Below, in pieces: positions 24,763-32,821 of a stretch of DNA of 39,489 nt. Location: positions 1 to 39,489 of the forward strand of contig CAZMNY010000058.1 in the NCBI GenBank assembly GCA_964567745.1, written 5' to 3'. The notes under the pieces were generated by a model. That model saw only the letters and a list, made by a program, of their open reading frames with translations, ran no database searches and was not told where the DNA came from. The DNA comes from CAZMNY01 sp964567745 (GTDB lineage: Bacteria > Planctomycetota > Planctomycetia > Pirellulales > Pirellulaceae). Position 1 is the stretch's first letter; each line of letters begins with the position of its first letter. The position numbers were made by a program, and so were the translations under genes.

Positions 24763-26424
24763 CTACTGAGGTCTGGCAAGGCGTTGCAATTGAACCAGGG
24801 TGACAACAAAACAGACAACCGTCGCGGTACCGATGATCCACCAATTCCCCGGAACCAACGCGTACTCGGTAAAACCCGGCGTTCCAATGATGTGCAGCGC
24901 GGCGGCAATGGGATTGAGCATTAACGCTGTCTCCACCGTGGCGTGGCCAAACGGCGCATCGCGGAGAATCCAAATCAGCATCGTCCCGGCGCAGATGAGT
25001 GAAAGCAGCGAGTACGAGACGGTTGTCGCGACCGCAGTCCGCTTGAACATCGAGCTGACAGCGATGCTCAAGGCAATCGTAAATGTTGCGGTGACACCCA
25101 AGCAAATCAAAACTTGTCGAATCGTCAGCCACATGTCGGGTTCGATCCAGTACATGACGAGATAGCCAGGCAGAGTCGACGTCAAGATCAGCAGCACCGG
25201 CCAAATGACGCTGGAAAGTTTTCCGCTCATGATTCGAATGGCCGAGAGTGGAGTCATCTGAAGCAATGGCCATCCTCCGCTTTCGACTTCGGAACTGATC
25301 AGCCCCGCTGAGAGGCTCGGCGTTATCAGCACGATGAGCGCCGCTTGCAAAAGCACCATGACTCCGCCGATCGATTCGGCGCCCCAGTCGGTTGCGCCCA
25401 TGGTTGAGGCGAGGGTCAAGCCGAGCGAAATGACGGCGCTGACGGCGGCAAGTCTTAACATCCAGTGCATGCGGCCAAATCGCCGACAGCGAAACTCTTT
25501 GACCATGACCGGATTGACAAAAAATCCAATCCCGCCTTTTCGTCTTTGCGGATCTACCAGGTACACGAGTCGACGCAGCCATTGCATCGAGGACGATCTC
25601 TCGTTCGTGATAACGCCTTGCGATCGAGATCGATCGAGTATCCGGTGGTTGAGTCTGATCACGGACCACACCGAGCAGCCGACGGAGCTGATCAGAGAAA
25701 TCAACAGGAAACGCCCCAGGATGGTTGTGCTCGAGATCAGCCCTTTCGAGCCAACGCCTTCTTGCCTCATCAGCTCCATGACCGCCGGCAGCGGCGACGC
25801 GCAGCGAAGCCAATCGGCGGCCTGAGCCAATGCGGTTCCTTTCCCTTGCAAGAAGAAGTTCGGGCCCAGCGTCAGGATCGCAAATCCCAGCACGCAACCG
25901 TACGCAATGCGGAGCGCGGAATCGGTCGAGGCGGCGTACGTGCTGACAAGCAGGGCCATCGTCGTGCATTGCAAAGCGGCGATACCCAACAACAGGTAAA
26001 GCATGGCGACATCGGCCGTGATGGAGATGCCTCCCATCGCGTAGCAGGCCGCCGCGGCGGGCACGCTCATGAACATCAACAACCCAAAGAAACTGACGAA
26101 CGCGACCAGTTTGCCGCTGTATATCGCCACGGCATTCATGGGTGAGTTCAGAAGTAAAACCAGCGTTCCCTGTTTGCGTTCTCGGACGAATGACGTTGCA
26201 GGAAAGACAGGAACCAGCAGCAAGATCGCGGTCATCAGTCCGTAACCGAACATGCGAAAGACGCCTTGAGACTGAGCGCCGCTCATGTCGACAAGAGCGT
26301 CCGTTGGCCAGCGTAGAATGATCAGGGCCGTAAAAAAGATGGCCACGCCGCACAACGCGGCGAGCGCCGTTTTGGTTCGCAATACGCCGACGAATTCTCG
26401 GTGAATGATTGGATTATTGATCAT
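24763..26424 (-). CDS. ABC-2 type permease, two fused half-units
   Basis: A 553-aa integral membrane protein with about 12 hydrophobic segments. Two homologous halves are visible: NNPIIHREFVGVLR (3-16) parallels VNPVMVKEFRCRRFG (303-317), and VRERKQGTLVLLLNSP...SGKL (80-105) parallels a later SEVESGGWPLLQMTP...SGKL. A cytoplasmic linker rich in Arg separates them. ABC-2 permeases usually have one such unit and dimerise; this one carries both in one chain. The start codon overlaps the ATPase stop codon as TGATG, so the two are translated together. Substrate is unknown; export is typical of the family. Confidence 0.9.
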   Translation of the reverse strand: MINNPIIHREFVGVLRTKTALAALCGVAIFFTALIILRWPTDALVDMSGAQSQGVFRMFGYGLMTAILLLVPVFPATSFVRERKQGTLVLLLNSPMNAVAIYSGKLVAFVSFFGLLMFMSVPAAAACYAMGGISITADVAMLYLLLGIAALQCTTMALLVSTYAASTDSALRIAYGCVLGFAILTLGPNFFLQGKGTALAQAADWLRCASPLPAVMELMRQEGVGSKGLISSTTILGRFLLISLISSVGCSVWSVIRLNHRILDRSRSQGVITNERSSSMQWLRRLVYLVDPQRRKGGIGFFVNPVMVKEFRCRRFGRMHWMLRLAAVSAVISLGLTLASTMGATDWGAESIGGVMVLLQAALIVLITPSLSAGLISSEVESGGWPLLQMTPLSAIRIMSGKLSSVIWPVLLILTSTLPGYLVMYWIEPDMWLTIRQVLICLGVTATFTIALSIAVSSMFKRTAVATTVSYSLLSLICAGTMLIWILRDAPFGHATVETALMLNPIAAALHIIGTPGFTEYALVPGNWWIIGTATVVCFVVTLVQLQRLARPQ

Positions 26425-27407
26425 CAGGCGGTGCGAGCTTGCTCGGTCTCATCGGCGGTAACGGAAAGGAAAGCGTCTTCAAGGTCCGTGCTGACTTCAC
26501 GAAACTGAGTGACTCGCACACCCTCGCGGACGAGTTCGCTCAACAGTTCGCCCAACTGATCGTCGGATTGGTTCGTTGCGAATCGGCAAATCGACTCGGT
26601 CATTGAAGAATGGACGTCGACGCCGCTCAAGACTTGCTGGATCACTCGCGTGGCCGATTCCAATTCAGCGTCATCAGCAAGTTGGACTTCAATCGTTTTC
26701 TGTTGCTGAACATGTCCCATGATTTCGGCCAACGTCCCCGAGGCGCGAAGTTTGCCGTTGGTGATAATCGCGACCTGATCGCAAATTCGCGAGAGTTCCG
26801 GCAGGATGTGGCTGGTCACAATCAACGTCTTGCCCATATCGGCCAGCTTGAGCAGCAGCTGGCGCATTTCGATGCGAGCTTGCGGGTCCAATCCGTTGGC
26901 CGGTTCGTCGAGAATCAAGACCTCGGGATCGTGGAGCAGAGTTCGCGCGATGCCGATACGCTGTTGCATCCCATGGCTCAAAGCCTCGACAAAACGATCC
27001 TGCATATATGTTGACTTGGTCGTCTCGAGTACCGCGTCGATTCGGCCCGCGCGTTTTCGTCGCGAGATGCCGAAGGCGGCGCCAAAGAAGTCGAGGTACT
27101 CGCGCACTCGCATGTTGTCGTAGGAGCCGAATCGGTCTGGCATGTAGCCGACTAGTTTCTTGATGCGCCTCGCGTCGCGAACGCAATCGGCACCCGAGAT
27201 ACTTGCCGATCCTTCCGTCGGTCGCGAGAGCCCAACGAGTATCTTGATCATTGTCGTCTTGCCAGCTCCGTTGGGCCCGATAAACCCGAGGATGCTGCCG
27301 CGATTGACTTGAATCGAAAGGCTGTCCAAGGCGACGAGCTCACCGTACTTCTTCGTCAGGTCTTTTGTGACGACGACCGGCTCAGCGGCTTCGGGATTTT
27401 GGGGCAT
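26424..27407 (-). CDS. ABC transporter ATP-binding protein
   Basis: A 327-aa ATPase of the GldA/CcmA-like ABC-2 group. Walker A GPNGAGKT is at 44-51, the signature is LSHGMQQR, Walker B is VLILDEPANGLDP and the switch His is in TSHIL. The roughly 90 residues after the ATPase core form the C-terminal extension common in this group (EVQLADDAELES). GAGAGA lies a few bases before the ATG. The partner permease starts within the stop codon. The pair powers transport of an unknown substrate, probably tied to the GATase-like membrane protein encoded 107 bp upstream on the same strand. Confidence 0.93.
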   Translation of the reverse strand: MPQNPEAAEPVVVTKDLTKKYGELVALDSLSIQVNRGSILGFIGPNGAGKTTMIKILVGLSRPTEGSASISGADCVRDARRIKKLVGYMPDRFGSYDNMRVREYLDFFGAAFGISRRKRAGRIDAVLETTKSTYMQDRFVEALSHGMQQRIGIARTLLHDPEVLILDEPANGLDPQARIEMRQLLLKLADMGKTLIVTSHILPELSRICDQVAIITNGKLRASGTLAEIMGHVQQQKTIEVQLADDAELESATRVIQQVLSGVDVHSSMTESICRFATNQSDDQLGELLSELVREGVRVTQFREVSTDLEDAFLSVTADETEQARTA

Positions 27408-27514
27408 AGGTCTCTCTGCAAACGGTCTTATCGTCGTAATCTCGTGACTGCCTCGACTGCCGCCACGCTAAATCGAGTTGACGCAGTATTGGCGATGAGC
27501 GGCGACATGATGTT

Positions 27515-29986
27515 TCATTCGGCTGTGGCGTGAACCTCAACTTGTAGGTAGTCGATCTTCCAGTCGACATCTTTCTCTGGATCAGCATTCGCTTCTTCGC
27601 TGACGGCGATACCAAGCGCGAAGCTATTTTCGTCGTCGAGTGCAATCGCGTCCGCGTCATCTACCGTAACGCTGAACGGCCCAATCACATTGGGACGTTC
27701 CAGCACGGGCACGATCTGTTCGTTGGCGTAGCTGACGATGGTCAGCGTACGCGAGGGGATCGTCGCTTTCATTCGTATGATTGCCTTGTCGATCTTGGCA
27801 GGCGACAGTTCGGCGGGCAAGCTGCATCTAAACCAGATCTTCGAGGGCTTCTTGGAGGAGACCCATTGTCCGGTGCGTGTGTTGTAGAGCGGCGATCCTC
27901 CGGCTGAGCCGTCGGGGCCAACGATGGTGCGGAGCTGAACGAAGGGCGACGGGATCAAAATCTGCTGACCCGGCTTGGGCGAGTCGATTGACAATGGAAT
28001 AGCGACTAGGGCGCCGCCCATTCTGCGGACGTTTTCGGGAAACTTGAATTGGAGATCGAACGGGTCGGTCCAGCCCATGAGGATTCGCCGAGATGGAAAC
28101 GGTTGATCGCGTGAGTCGGTGGCGAAAATGCTTTGGTAGACCTGCTGACGGCGGCGCTGTTTGTCCGAGAGAATCGCCTCGGCAATGTACTGCTGTTCGG
28201 CCAACAAACTGCTTGTGCCAGCGCTGATTTCGCCGTCATCAATTCGAGCGGCGAGGCGAGGACGTCCGGGTGTGGCGATCAGCGCATCGGTGAGCGGCAA
28301 TCCGCCGAGCAGCCGGCCTCGAAATCCCGATTCGTCAAAAGCGCCGCGCGCTTCAACCGGTTCGGACAATGACAAGTCGTGTCGAATCTTTGCGCGACGG
28401 ACGCCGGACGTTAAACGAAGCCGCTCCCAATTCCAGCGATCCATGTCGGTCCAAACCATGCGCCGAACCGTGCCCTCGATGCCCTGAAATTCAGGCTCAA
28501 ACACACCGCCCTTCGTCGCGCCCATGGAAAGCGTCGCCGGTTCCGGCTGATAAAACGCCAAGGCACCGCTGACTGCCGCGTGATCGGACGCGTCGCCGAT
28601 CTCGACGAACTGGCCCATGACCACGGTTGCGGGCGCCACGTTCTGTGAGCGGAAGCCGAGCCAAATCAGCGGGATCGATGCGGCGACGGCAGACAGCGGC
28701 GCGATCCAGGCCATCTTTTCGAGTCCGCCGCGACGGGCAAGAAAAGCACCGGCGGCGAGCAAGAATAAGCAGAAGGCGCTCAAAGTCAAAACGACGGGCG
28801 TTCGACCAACGATTTCATATCCAACGTGCTCGGCAAGGTAATTCGTAAACACATCGAACGTCGCCGCTGTGGGAAGGCGGTTTTCCAGGATCGGCAATTC
28901 CGACATTTCAATCGTGGCGTCGAAGCGGCCCTGGGTTTCAACGTTTCTTGGCGCGGTTGGAACGGTCAACCAAGCCTCGCCGCCCACAGTCGTCAGGACC
29001 ACCTTGCCTCGGCCGAACGGCATGGTGAACGCGGCCGGCCAACCCTCCACTTCGTGCGTAACCGTGACATCTTCAACGGCAACTCGCACCATGGGCACGG
29101 GCAGCTCGTAATCGCGGCGGCCTGTGTACTTGATGCCGCTGTGTTTATCGACGGAAACGATTTCGATCGAATGCATCTCGACCCGATCGACTTCCTCGCA
29201 CCGAAATCGTTCCCCCAACAACTTGGCGACGCCGTCGAGCTGCACTCGGTCTAAATGCAGCCAGATCTGCCCACCTTCGTTAAGCCAACCGCGGATGGCC
29301 GCGTAAGCGGCGGGATCTTCGGCGAATCGGTCGTTGTAGATCACCAGTTGATCGAGCGCGTCATAGGCCTCGGGCAATGAAGGCAGATAGAGTCCGCCAA
29401 TCAGCGCGATTTGACGGCCCAAAGATGCCGACGTTCGGGAAGCGACTACCGATTCGTAGCGAGGGTTGAGCGACTGCCCGTTGGCGTACTCGTCAAATCC
29501 TGTGATCACACCAGTCACATACGGCGAATTCACGAGGCGCAGTGAATTGGTGTGCTGTTCGTATTCATAGTCGCGCGACTTGACTTGCTCGACGCCCAGA
29601 TTCGACTGAATCAGTTGCCCGTAGAGCTCTTGGCGCCGATGTGTCGTCGTCTGCTTGGGGATCTTAATCGGCGCCCAAGTCCGGCGCACGCTCTTGGGCG
29701 GAATCCAGATCTTCCGAGCGTAACGCAGCTTGGCGTCTTCCTCGAATCCAAATGAAGCCAGGACGTCGGCGGCTTCGTTTGACTTGTTGGAGACATCAAC
29801 GCCGACCACTCCCCAGCGTCCGCCGCGATATTGTCGAGCTCCTTCGGCGGCGCCCAAACGCTCGAAGCGAACGGGTTCGTCCTGGGCTCGTAGCGGGCTG
29901 CAATTGAGCGCCGTAACGATCGCGAAGATCGGCAAGAAAGTTACGGGCAGCGCTGCCCATTTCAATTCAGCTGCATTGTGCCGCAT
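27515..29986 (-). CDS. Membrane protein with GATase1-like domain, ABC-operon associated
   Basis: About 823 aa from ATG 29986, with GAGG nine bases upstream; a TTG at 30013 would add nine residues. A signal peptide (AALPVTFLPIFAIVTALNCS) is followed by a beta-rich domain. A region at about 190-340 has the fold pattern of class I glutamine-amidotransferase-like proteins (LVIYNDRF, RGWLNEGGQIWLHLD, FGRGKVVLTTVGGEAW) without an evident catalytic Cys. Two transmembrane helices lie at about 397-417 and 425-445, and a long beta-rich C-terminal domain follows. Such large GATase-like membrane proteins accompany GldA/GldG-like ABC systems. A structural or sensing role for the transporter is inferred. 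No enzymatic role is supported. Confidence 0.8.
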   Translation of the reverse strand: MRHNAAELKWAALPVTFLPIFAIVTALNCSPLRAQDEPVRFERLGAAEGARQYRGGRWGVVGVDVSNKSNEAADVLASFGFEEDAKLRYARKIWIPPKSVRRTWAPIKIPKQTTTHRRQELYGQLIQSNLGVEQVKSRDYEYEQHTNSLRLVNSPYVTGVITGFDEYANGQSLNPRYESVVASRTSASLGRQIALIGGLYLPSLPEAYDALDQLVIYNDRFAEDPAAYAAIRGWLNEGGQIWLHLDRVQLDGVAKLLGERFRCEEVDRVEMHSIEIVSVDKHSGIKYTGRRDYELPVPMVRVAVEDVTVTHEVEGWPAAFTMPFGRGKVVLTTVGGEAWLTVPTAPRNVETQGRFDATIEMSELPILENRLPTAATFDVFTNYLAEHVGYEIVGRTPVVLTLSAFCLFLLAAGAFLARRGGLEKMAWIAPLSAVAASIPLIWLGFRSQNVAPATVVMGQFVEIGDASDHAAVSGALAFYQPEPATLSMGATKGGVFEPEFQGIEGTVRRMVWTDMDRWNWERLRLTSGVRRAKIRHDLSLSEPVEARGAFDESGFRGRLLGGLPLTDALIATPGRPRLAARIDDGEISAGTSSLLAEQQYIAEAILSDKQRRRQQVYQSIFATDSRDQPFPSRRILMGWTDPFDLQFKFPENVRRMGGALVAIPLSIDSPKPGQQILIPSPFVQLRTIVGPDGSAGGSPLYNTRTGQWVSSKKPSKIWFRCSLPAELSPAKIDKAIIRMKATIPSRTLTIVSYANEQIVPVLERPNVIGPFSVTVDDADAIALDDENSFALGIAVSEEANADPEKDVDWKIDYLQVEVHATAE

Positions 29987-30065
29987 AAGCGCCCGCCTCG
30001 TGGTGTCGTTCAATCGACGAGTCAGTATATGGTATTTAGAACGCCAATCAATGGAGCGCGCCGCG

Positions 30066-31097
30066 TCAGATCAACACGCGTTTGTGTGATTCGCCGGTGA
30101 TCTCTTGAACGAATCGCGGAGTCGCGTAACCGGGAAGACGCCGTCTGAGTTCGGCGATGATGGCCACGCCCAAGTCGCGATCTGCTTCAAAGTGAACGGC
30201 GCCCTCGACACGATCGAGTTGGTGCAGATAGTAGGGGATCACTCCGATGTTTGCCAATCGCCGACACAACGATTCCTGATCCTCAACTCGGTCATTCACC
30301 CGGCGCAGCAGAACCGCTTGGTTCAACAACATCGCTCCGGTTTCTTTCAGTTGCCGCAGGGCGTCGGCAACCGGAGTGTCAAGTTCACGGGCGTGGTTCG
30401 CGTGAACGACAATCACGGTCGTCAGCTTGGTTGCCTCGAGCCAGCGGATGAGTTGATGATCGACGCGAGATGGAATGACGACGGGCAAACGCGTGTGGAT
30501 CCGCAAACGCTTGACGTGCTCAATCGACCCGATTCGGCTGACGAGCGTCGCCAGCAAGTCATCGTCCAGCATCAACGGATCGCCGCCGCTCAACAACACC
30601 TCCTCGATCGTCTCGTCTTCTCCAATGCACTCCACGGCGGCGTTCAAGCGATCGGACAGTCGTCCATCGTGATAGGGAAAGTGCCTTCGGAAGCAATAGC
30701 GACAATGCACCGCGCAGGCGCCGGTCGTCACGATCAAGGCTCGGCCCGCATATTTTTTTAGCAGCCCCGGTGAGAGCGTTGCGGCCGCTTCGCCGAGCGG
30801 ATCGACGCTGTAGCGGGGATCCGTCTGCAGCTCTTTGCCGAGCGGAAGGACCTGCAGTAGGAGCGGGTCGTTCTCGTCGCCGACTCGCATTCGTTCGACA
30901 AAGGGCAGGGGGGCGAGCAGAGGAAAGGAACGAGCCGCTTCGACCGCCGCAGCCACGAAACTCTCCGGCAGTTCCAAACGCCGGCAAAGTTCCAGCGGAT
31001 CGCGGATCGCGCGAGCCAATTCGGCTTGCCAGTCCGTTCGCAAGGTGGTGGGGACAGATCCGGTTCTAGTCGTTACAATTCCCATGCTTGGTAGCAT
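30066..31097 (-). CDS. epmB: EF-P beta-lysylation protein, lysine 2,3-aminomutase
   Basis: A 343-aa radical SAM, PLP-dependent aminomutase (YjeK type). The cluster motif is CAVHCRYCFRRHFPY, followed by LLSGGDPLMLDD, RIHTRLPVVIPSR and YYLHQLDRVEGAVHF, all family blocks. It converts (S)-alpha-lysine to (R)-beta-lysine, which EpmA then attaches to EF-P. It is shorter than catabolic lysine 2,3-aminomutases, as EpmB should be. The start is uncertain: ATG 31097 or ATG 31085, neither with a strong ribosome-binding site. It is divergent from efp, and the 38-bp gap must hold both promoters. Confidence 0.93.
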   Translation of the reverse strand: MLPSMGIVTTRTGSVPTTLRTDWQAELARAIRDPLELCRRLELPESFVAAAVEAARSFPLLAPLPFVERMRVGDENDPLLLQVLPLGKELQTDPRYSVDPLGEAAATLSPGLLKKYAGRALIVTTGACAVHCRYCFRRHFPYHDGRLSDRLNAAVECIGEDETIEEVLLSGGDPLMLDDDLLATLVSRIGSIEHVKRLRIHTRLPVVIPSRVDHQLIRWLEATKLTTVIVVHANHARELDTPVADALRQLKETGAMLLNQAVLLRRVNDRVEDQESLCRRLANIGVIPYYLHQLDRVEGAVHFEADRDLGVAIIAELRRRLPGYATPRFVQEITGESHKRVLI

Positions 31098-31135
31098 AAC
31101 TCTTAACGCTCGTCAGGAAAGCAAGCAGGAATCAC

Positions 31136-31705
31136 GTGGGTACGTACAAAACAAGCGATTTTCGCAAAGGCCTGAAAATCCAGATTGACGGCGAACCGTA
31201 TTTGATGATCGGCATGGACTTCGTCAAGCCGGGCAAGGGCAACGCGTTCTACAAATGCAAAATGCGGAACCTGCTTCGCAATACCGTGCTCTCGAGAACC
31301 TACAAGGGCGGTGATTCATTGGAATCGGCCGACGTCGAAGAGATCGGCGTTCAGTACCTGTATCGCCAGGGTGATTCGTGGGTCTTCATGGACGAACAGA
31401 CTTACGATCAGTTTGAGTTGTCGAAAGAGCAAGTCGCAGATTATTGGAAATATCTGAAAGACGGCATGAAGTGCCAGATGATGTTGTTCAACAACAACCC
31501 CATCACGCTGACTCCGCCCAATCACGTCGAACTGACTGTTGAGTACTGTGAGCCGGGCGCCAAGGGCGACACGGCCACGAATGTTACCAAGATTGCCAAA
31601 ATGGAAACGGGCGCCGAGTTCACTGTGCCGGCGTTCATCAATATCGGCAACGTGATCAAAATCGATACTCGCACGGGCGACTACGTCGAGCGCGTGAGCA
31701 CATAG
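31136..31705 (+). CDS. efp: Elongation factor P
   Basis: A 189-aa protein of normal length with the three EF-P domains: KOW-like N-terminal (KTSDFRKGLKIQIDGEPY), central (VQYLYRQGDSWVFMDEQTY) and C-terminal OB (GDTATN, VPAFINIGNVIKIDTRTGDYVERV). Lys34 in VKPGKGNAF is the expected lysylation site, consistent with epmA and epmB alongside. EF-P rescues ribosomes stalled at polyproline. The start is GTG at 31136, with AGGA five bases upstream. epmA follows after 25 bp and is probably co-transcribed. Confidence 0.97.
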   Translation: MGTYKTSDFRKGLKIQIDGEPYLMIGMDFVKPGKGNAFYKCKMRNLLRNTVLSRTYKGGDSLESADVEEIGVQYLYRQGDSWVFMDEQTYDQFELSKEQVADYWKYLKDGMKCQMMLFNNNPITLTPPNHVELTVEYCEPGAKGDTATNVTKIAKMETGAEFTVPAFINIGNVIKIDTRTGDYVERVST

Positions 31706-31730
31706 CGCTCAATCACGCAGCAGCGAATGC

Positions 31731-32714
31731 ATGTCGCGGGGAGTTACGTTGGCCTCGAGGTCTGACGATCATTTGCCGACAGCGTCGATTGAGCATCTCA
31801 AGGCGCGGGCGGAGCTGCTTGTTCGCCTTCGCGCATTCTTCGCGCAGCGAGATTTCTGGGAAGTCGAAACGCCCTTGCTCTCCGCCGACTCGGTGGTCGA
31901 CCTCCACATCGAACCGATCTGCGTTTCGCGGTCCGGCCAAGCCGATTCATGGCTGCAGACTTCGCCCGAGTTTGGCATGAAGCGGCTAGTCTCAGCGGGC
32001 GCGGAAGCCATCTTTCAAGTCGCCAAGTGCTTTCGCGACGGCGAGTCGGGCCCGCTTCACAATCTCGAATTTACGATGGTCGAATGGTATCGCGCGGGCG
32101 ATGACTATCAGACTGGAATGAGGTTATTGGCGGACTTGGCTTCGAGCTTGCTATCGATCGATCGGCAAGAGTTTGTGACGTATGACGAGGCTTTCCAAAG
32201 TGTGCTCGGCATCGACGCGCATTCTGCTGATGTGGACGAACTAACTGAGGTGGCGATGGCGAGAGGCCTGAGCGTGGATCGGGGGTTCAGCCAAAGTCGT
32301 GACGATTGGCTGGACTTGTTATTGAGCCAATGCGTGCAGCCGACGCTGAGCGCCGATTGCGCCACGATACTCTACGACTATCCCGTTTCGCAGGCTGCCC
32401 TCGCCAAGATCCGAGCCGGGGAGGCGCCGCGTGCAGAGCGATTCGAATTGTTCGTCAGCGGCGTTGAATTGGCGAACGGGTATCACGAATTAGTCGACGC
32501 CGATGAACTTCGCCGCCGCAATGATGCCACCAATCGTCTGCGTCGCGAGCAAGGGAAGCGAGCGTTGCCGAGCGACAGTCGATTGCTCGCGGCGATGGAG
32601 AGCGGACTGCCAGGCTGTTGCGGCTGCGCGCTCGGTTTCGATCGACTCGCGATGTTGGCCCTCGGCGCAACGTCAATTGACAACGTCATCGCCTTTCCGG
32701 CCTCGCGAGCTTAG
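31731..32714 (+). CDS. epmA: EF-P lysine ligase
   Basis: A 327-aa class II lysyl-tRNA-synthetase-like protein lacking the anticodon-binding domain, as in PoxA/GenX/EpmA. Visible motifs: RDFWEVETPLLS (motif 1 region), SPEFGMKRL, FRDGESGPLHNLEFTMVEWY (motif 2), GVELANGYHEL and the motif 3 GCALGFDRLAM. It adenylates beta-lysine and transfers it to EF-P Lys34. It follows efp by 25 bp on the same strand. The ribosome-binding site is weak, so translational coupling to efp is likely. Its stop codon lies within the left arm of an inverted repeat. Confidence 0.95.
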   Translation: MSRGVTLASRSDDHLPTASIEHLKARAELLVRLRAFFAQRDFWEVETPLLSADSVVDLHIEPICVSRSGQADSWLQTSPEFGMKRLVSAGAEAIFQVAKCFRDGESGPLHNLEFTMVEWYRAGDDYQTGMRLLADLASSLLSIDRQEFVTYDEAFQSVLGIDAHSADVDELTEVAMARGLSVDRGFSQSRDDWLDLLLSQCVQPTLSADCATILYDYPVSQAALAKIRAGEAPRAERFELFVSGVELANGYHELVDADELRRRNDATNRLRREQGKRALPSDSRLLAAMESGLPGCCGCALGFDRLAMLALGATSIDNVIAFPASRA

Positions 32715-32778
32715 AAACGCAGCTGCTCAAGTTCGCTTAACCCCGTTTAACCCATTGCCGAAGGCGAGGCGTTTCTAA
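32711..32778. terminator. Inverted repeat between convergent genes
   Basis: TTAGAAACGC (32711-32720, including the epmA stop) and GCGTTTCTAA (32769-32778) are perfect 10-bp inverted copies separated by 48 bp. The interval contains CGCTTAACCCC and CGTTTAACCC, a near-duplicate motif, and a small GCCGAAGGC hairpin. The element lies between the convergent stops of epmA and DUF1501, where a bidirectional terminator would be expected. A REP-like dispersed repeat is the alternative. CGTTTAACCCC recurs at 39424-39434 after the FecR-like gene. Confidence 0.45.
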
Positions 32779-32821
32779 AGCTCCTCACCGTTCCCGTGGT
32801 AACCACGCGCGACCGCGACGC

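Noticed and set aside
24515..26353. 612-codon minus-strand frame overlapping the ABC permease and HEAT genes
   Set aside because: Out of frame with two genes that have clear membrane or HEAT patterns and coupled starts; its product is Arg/His/Asp-rich with no domain.
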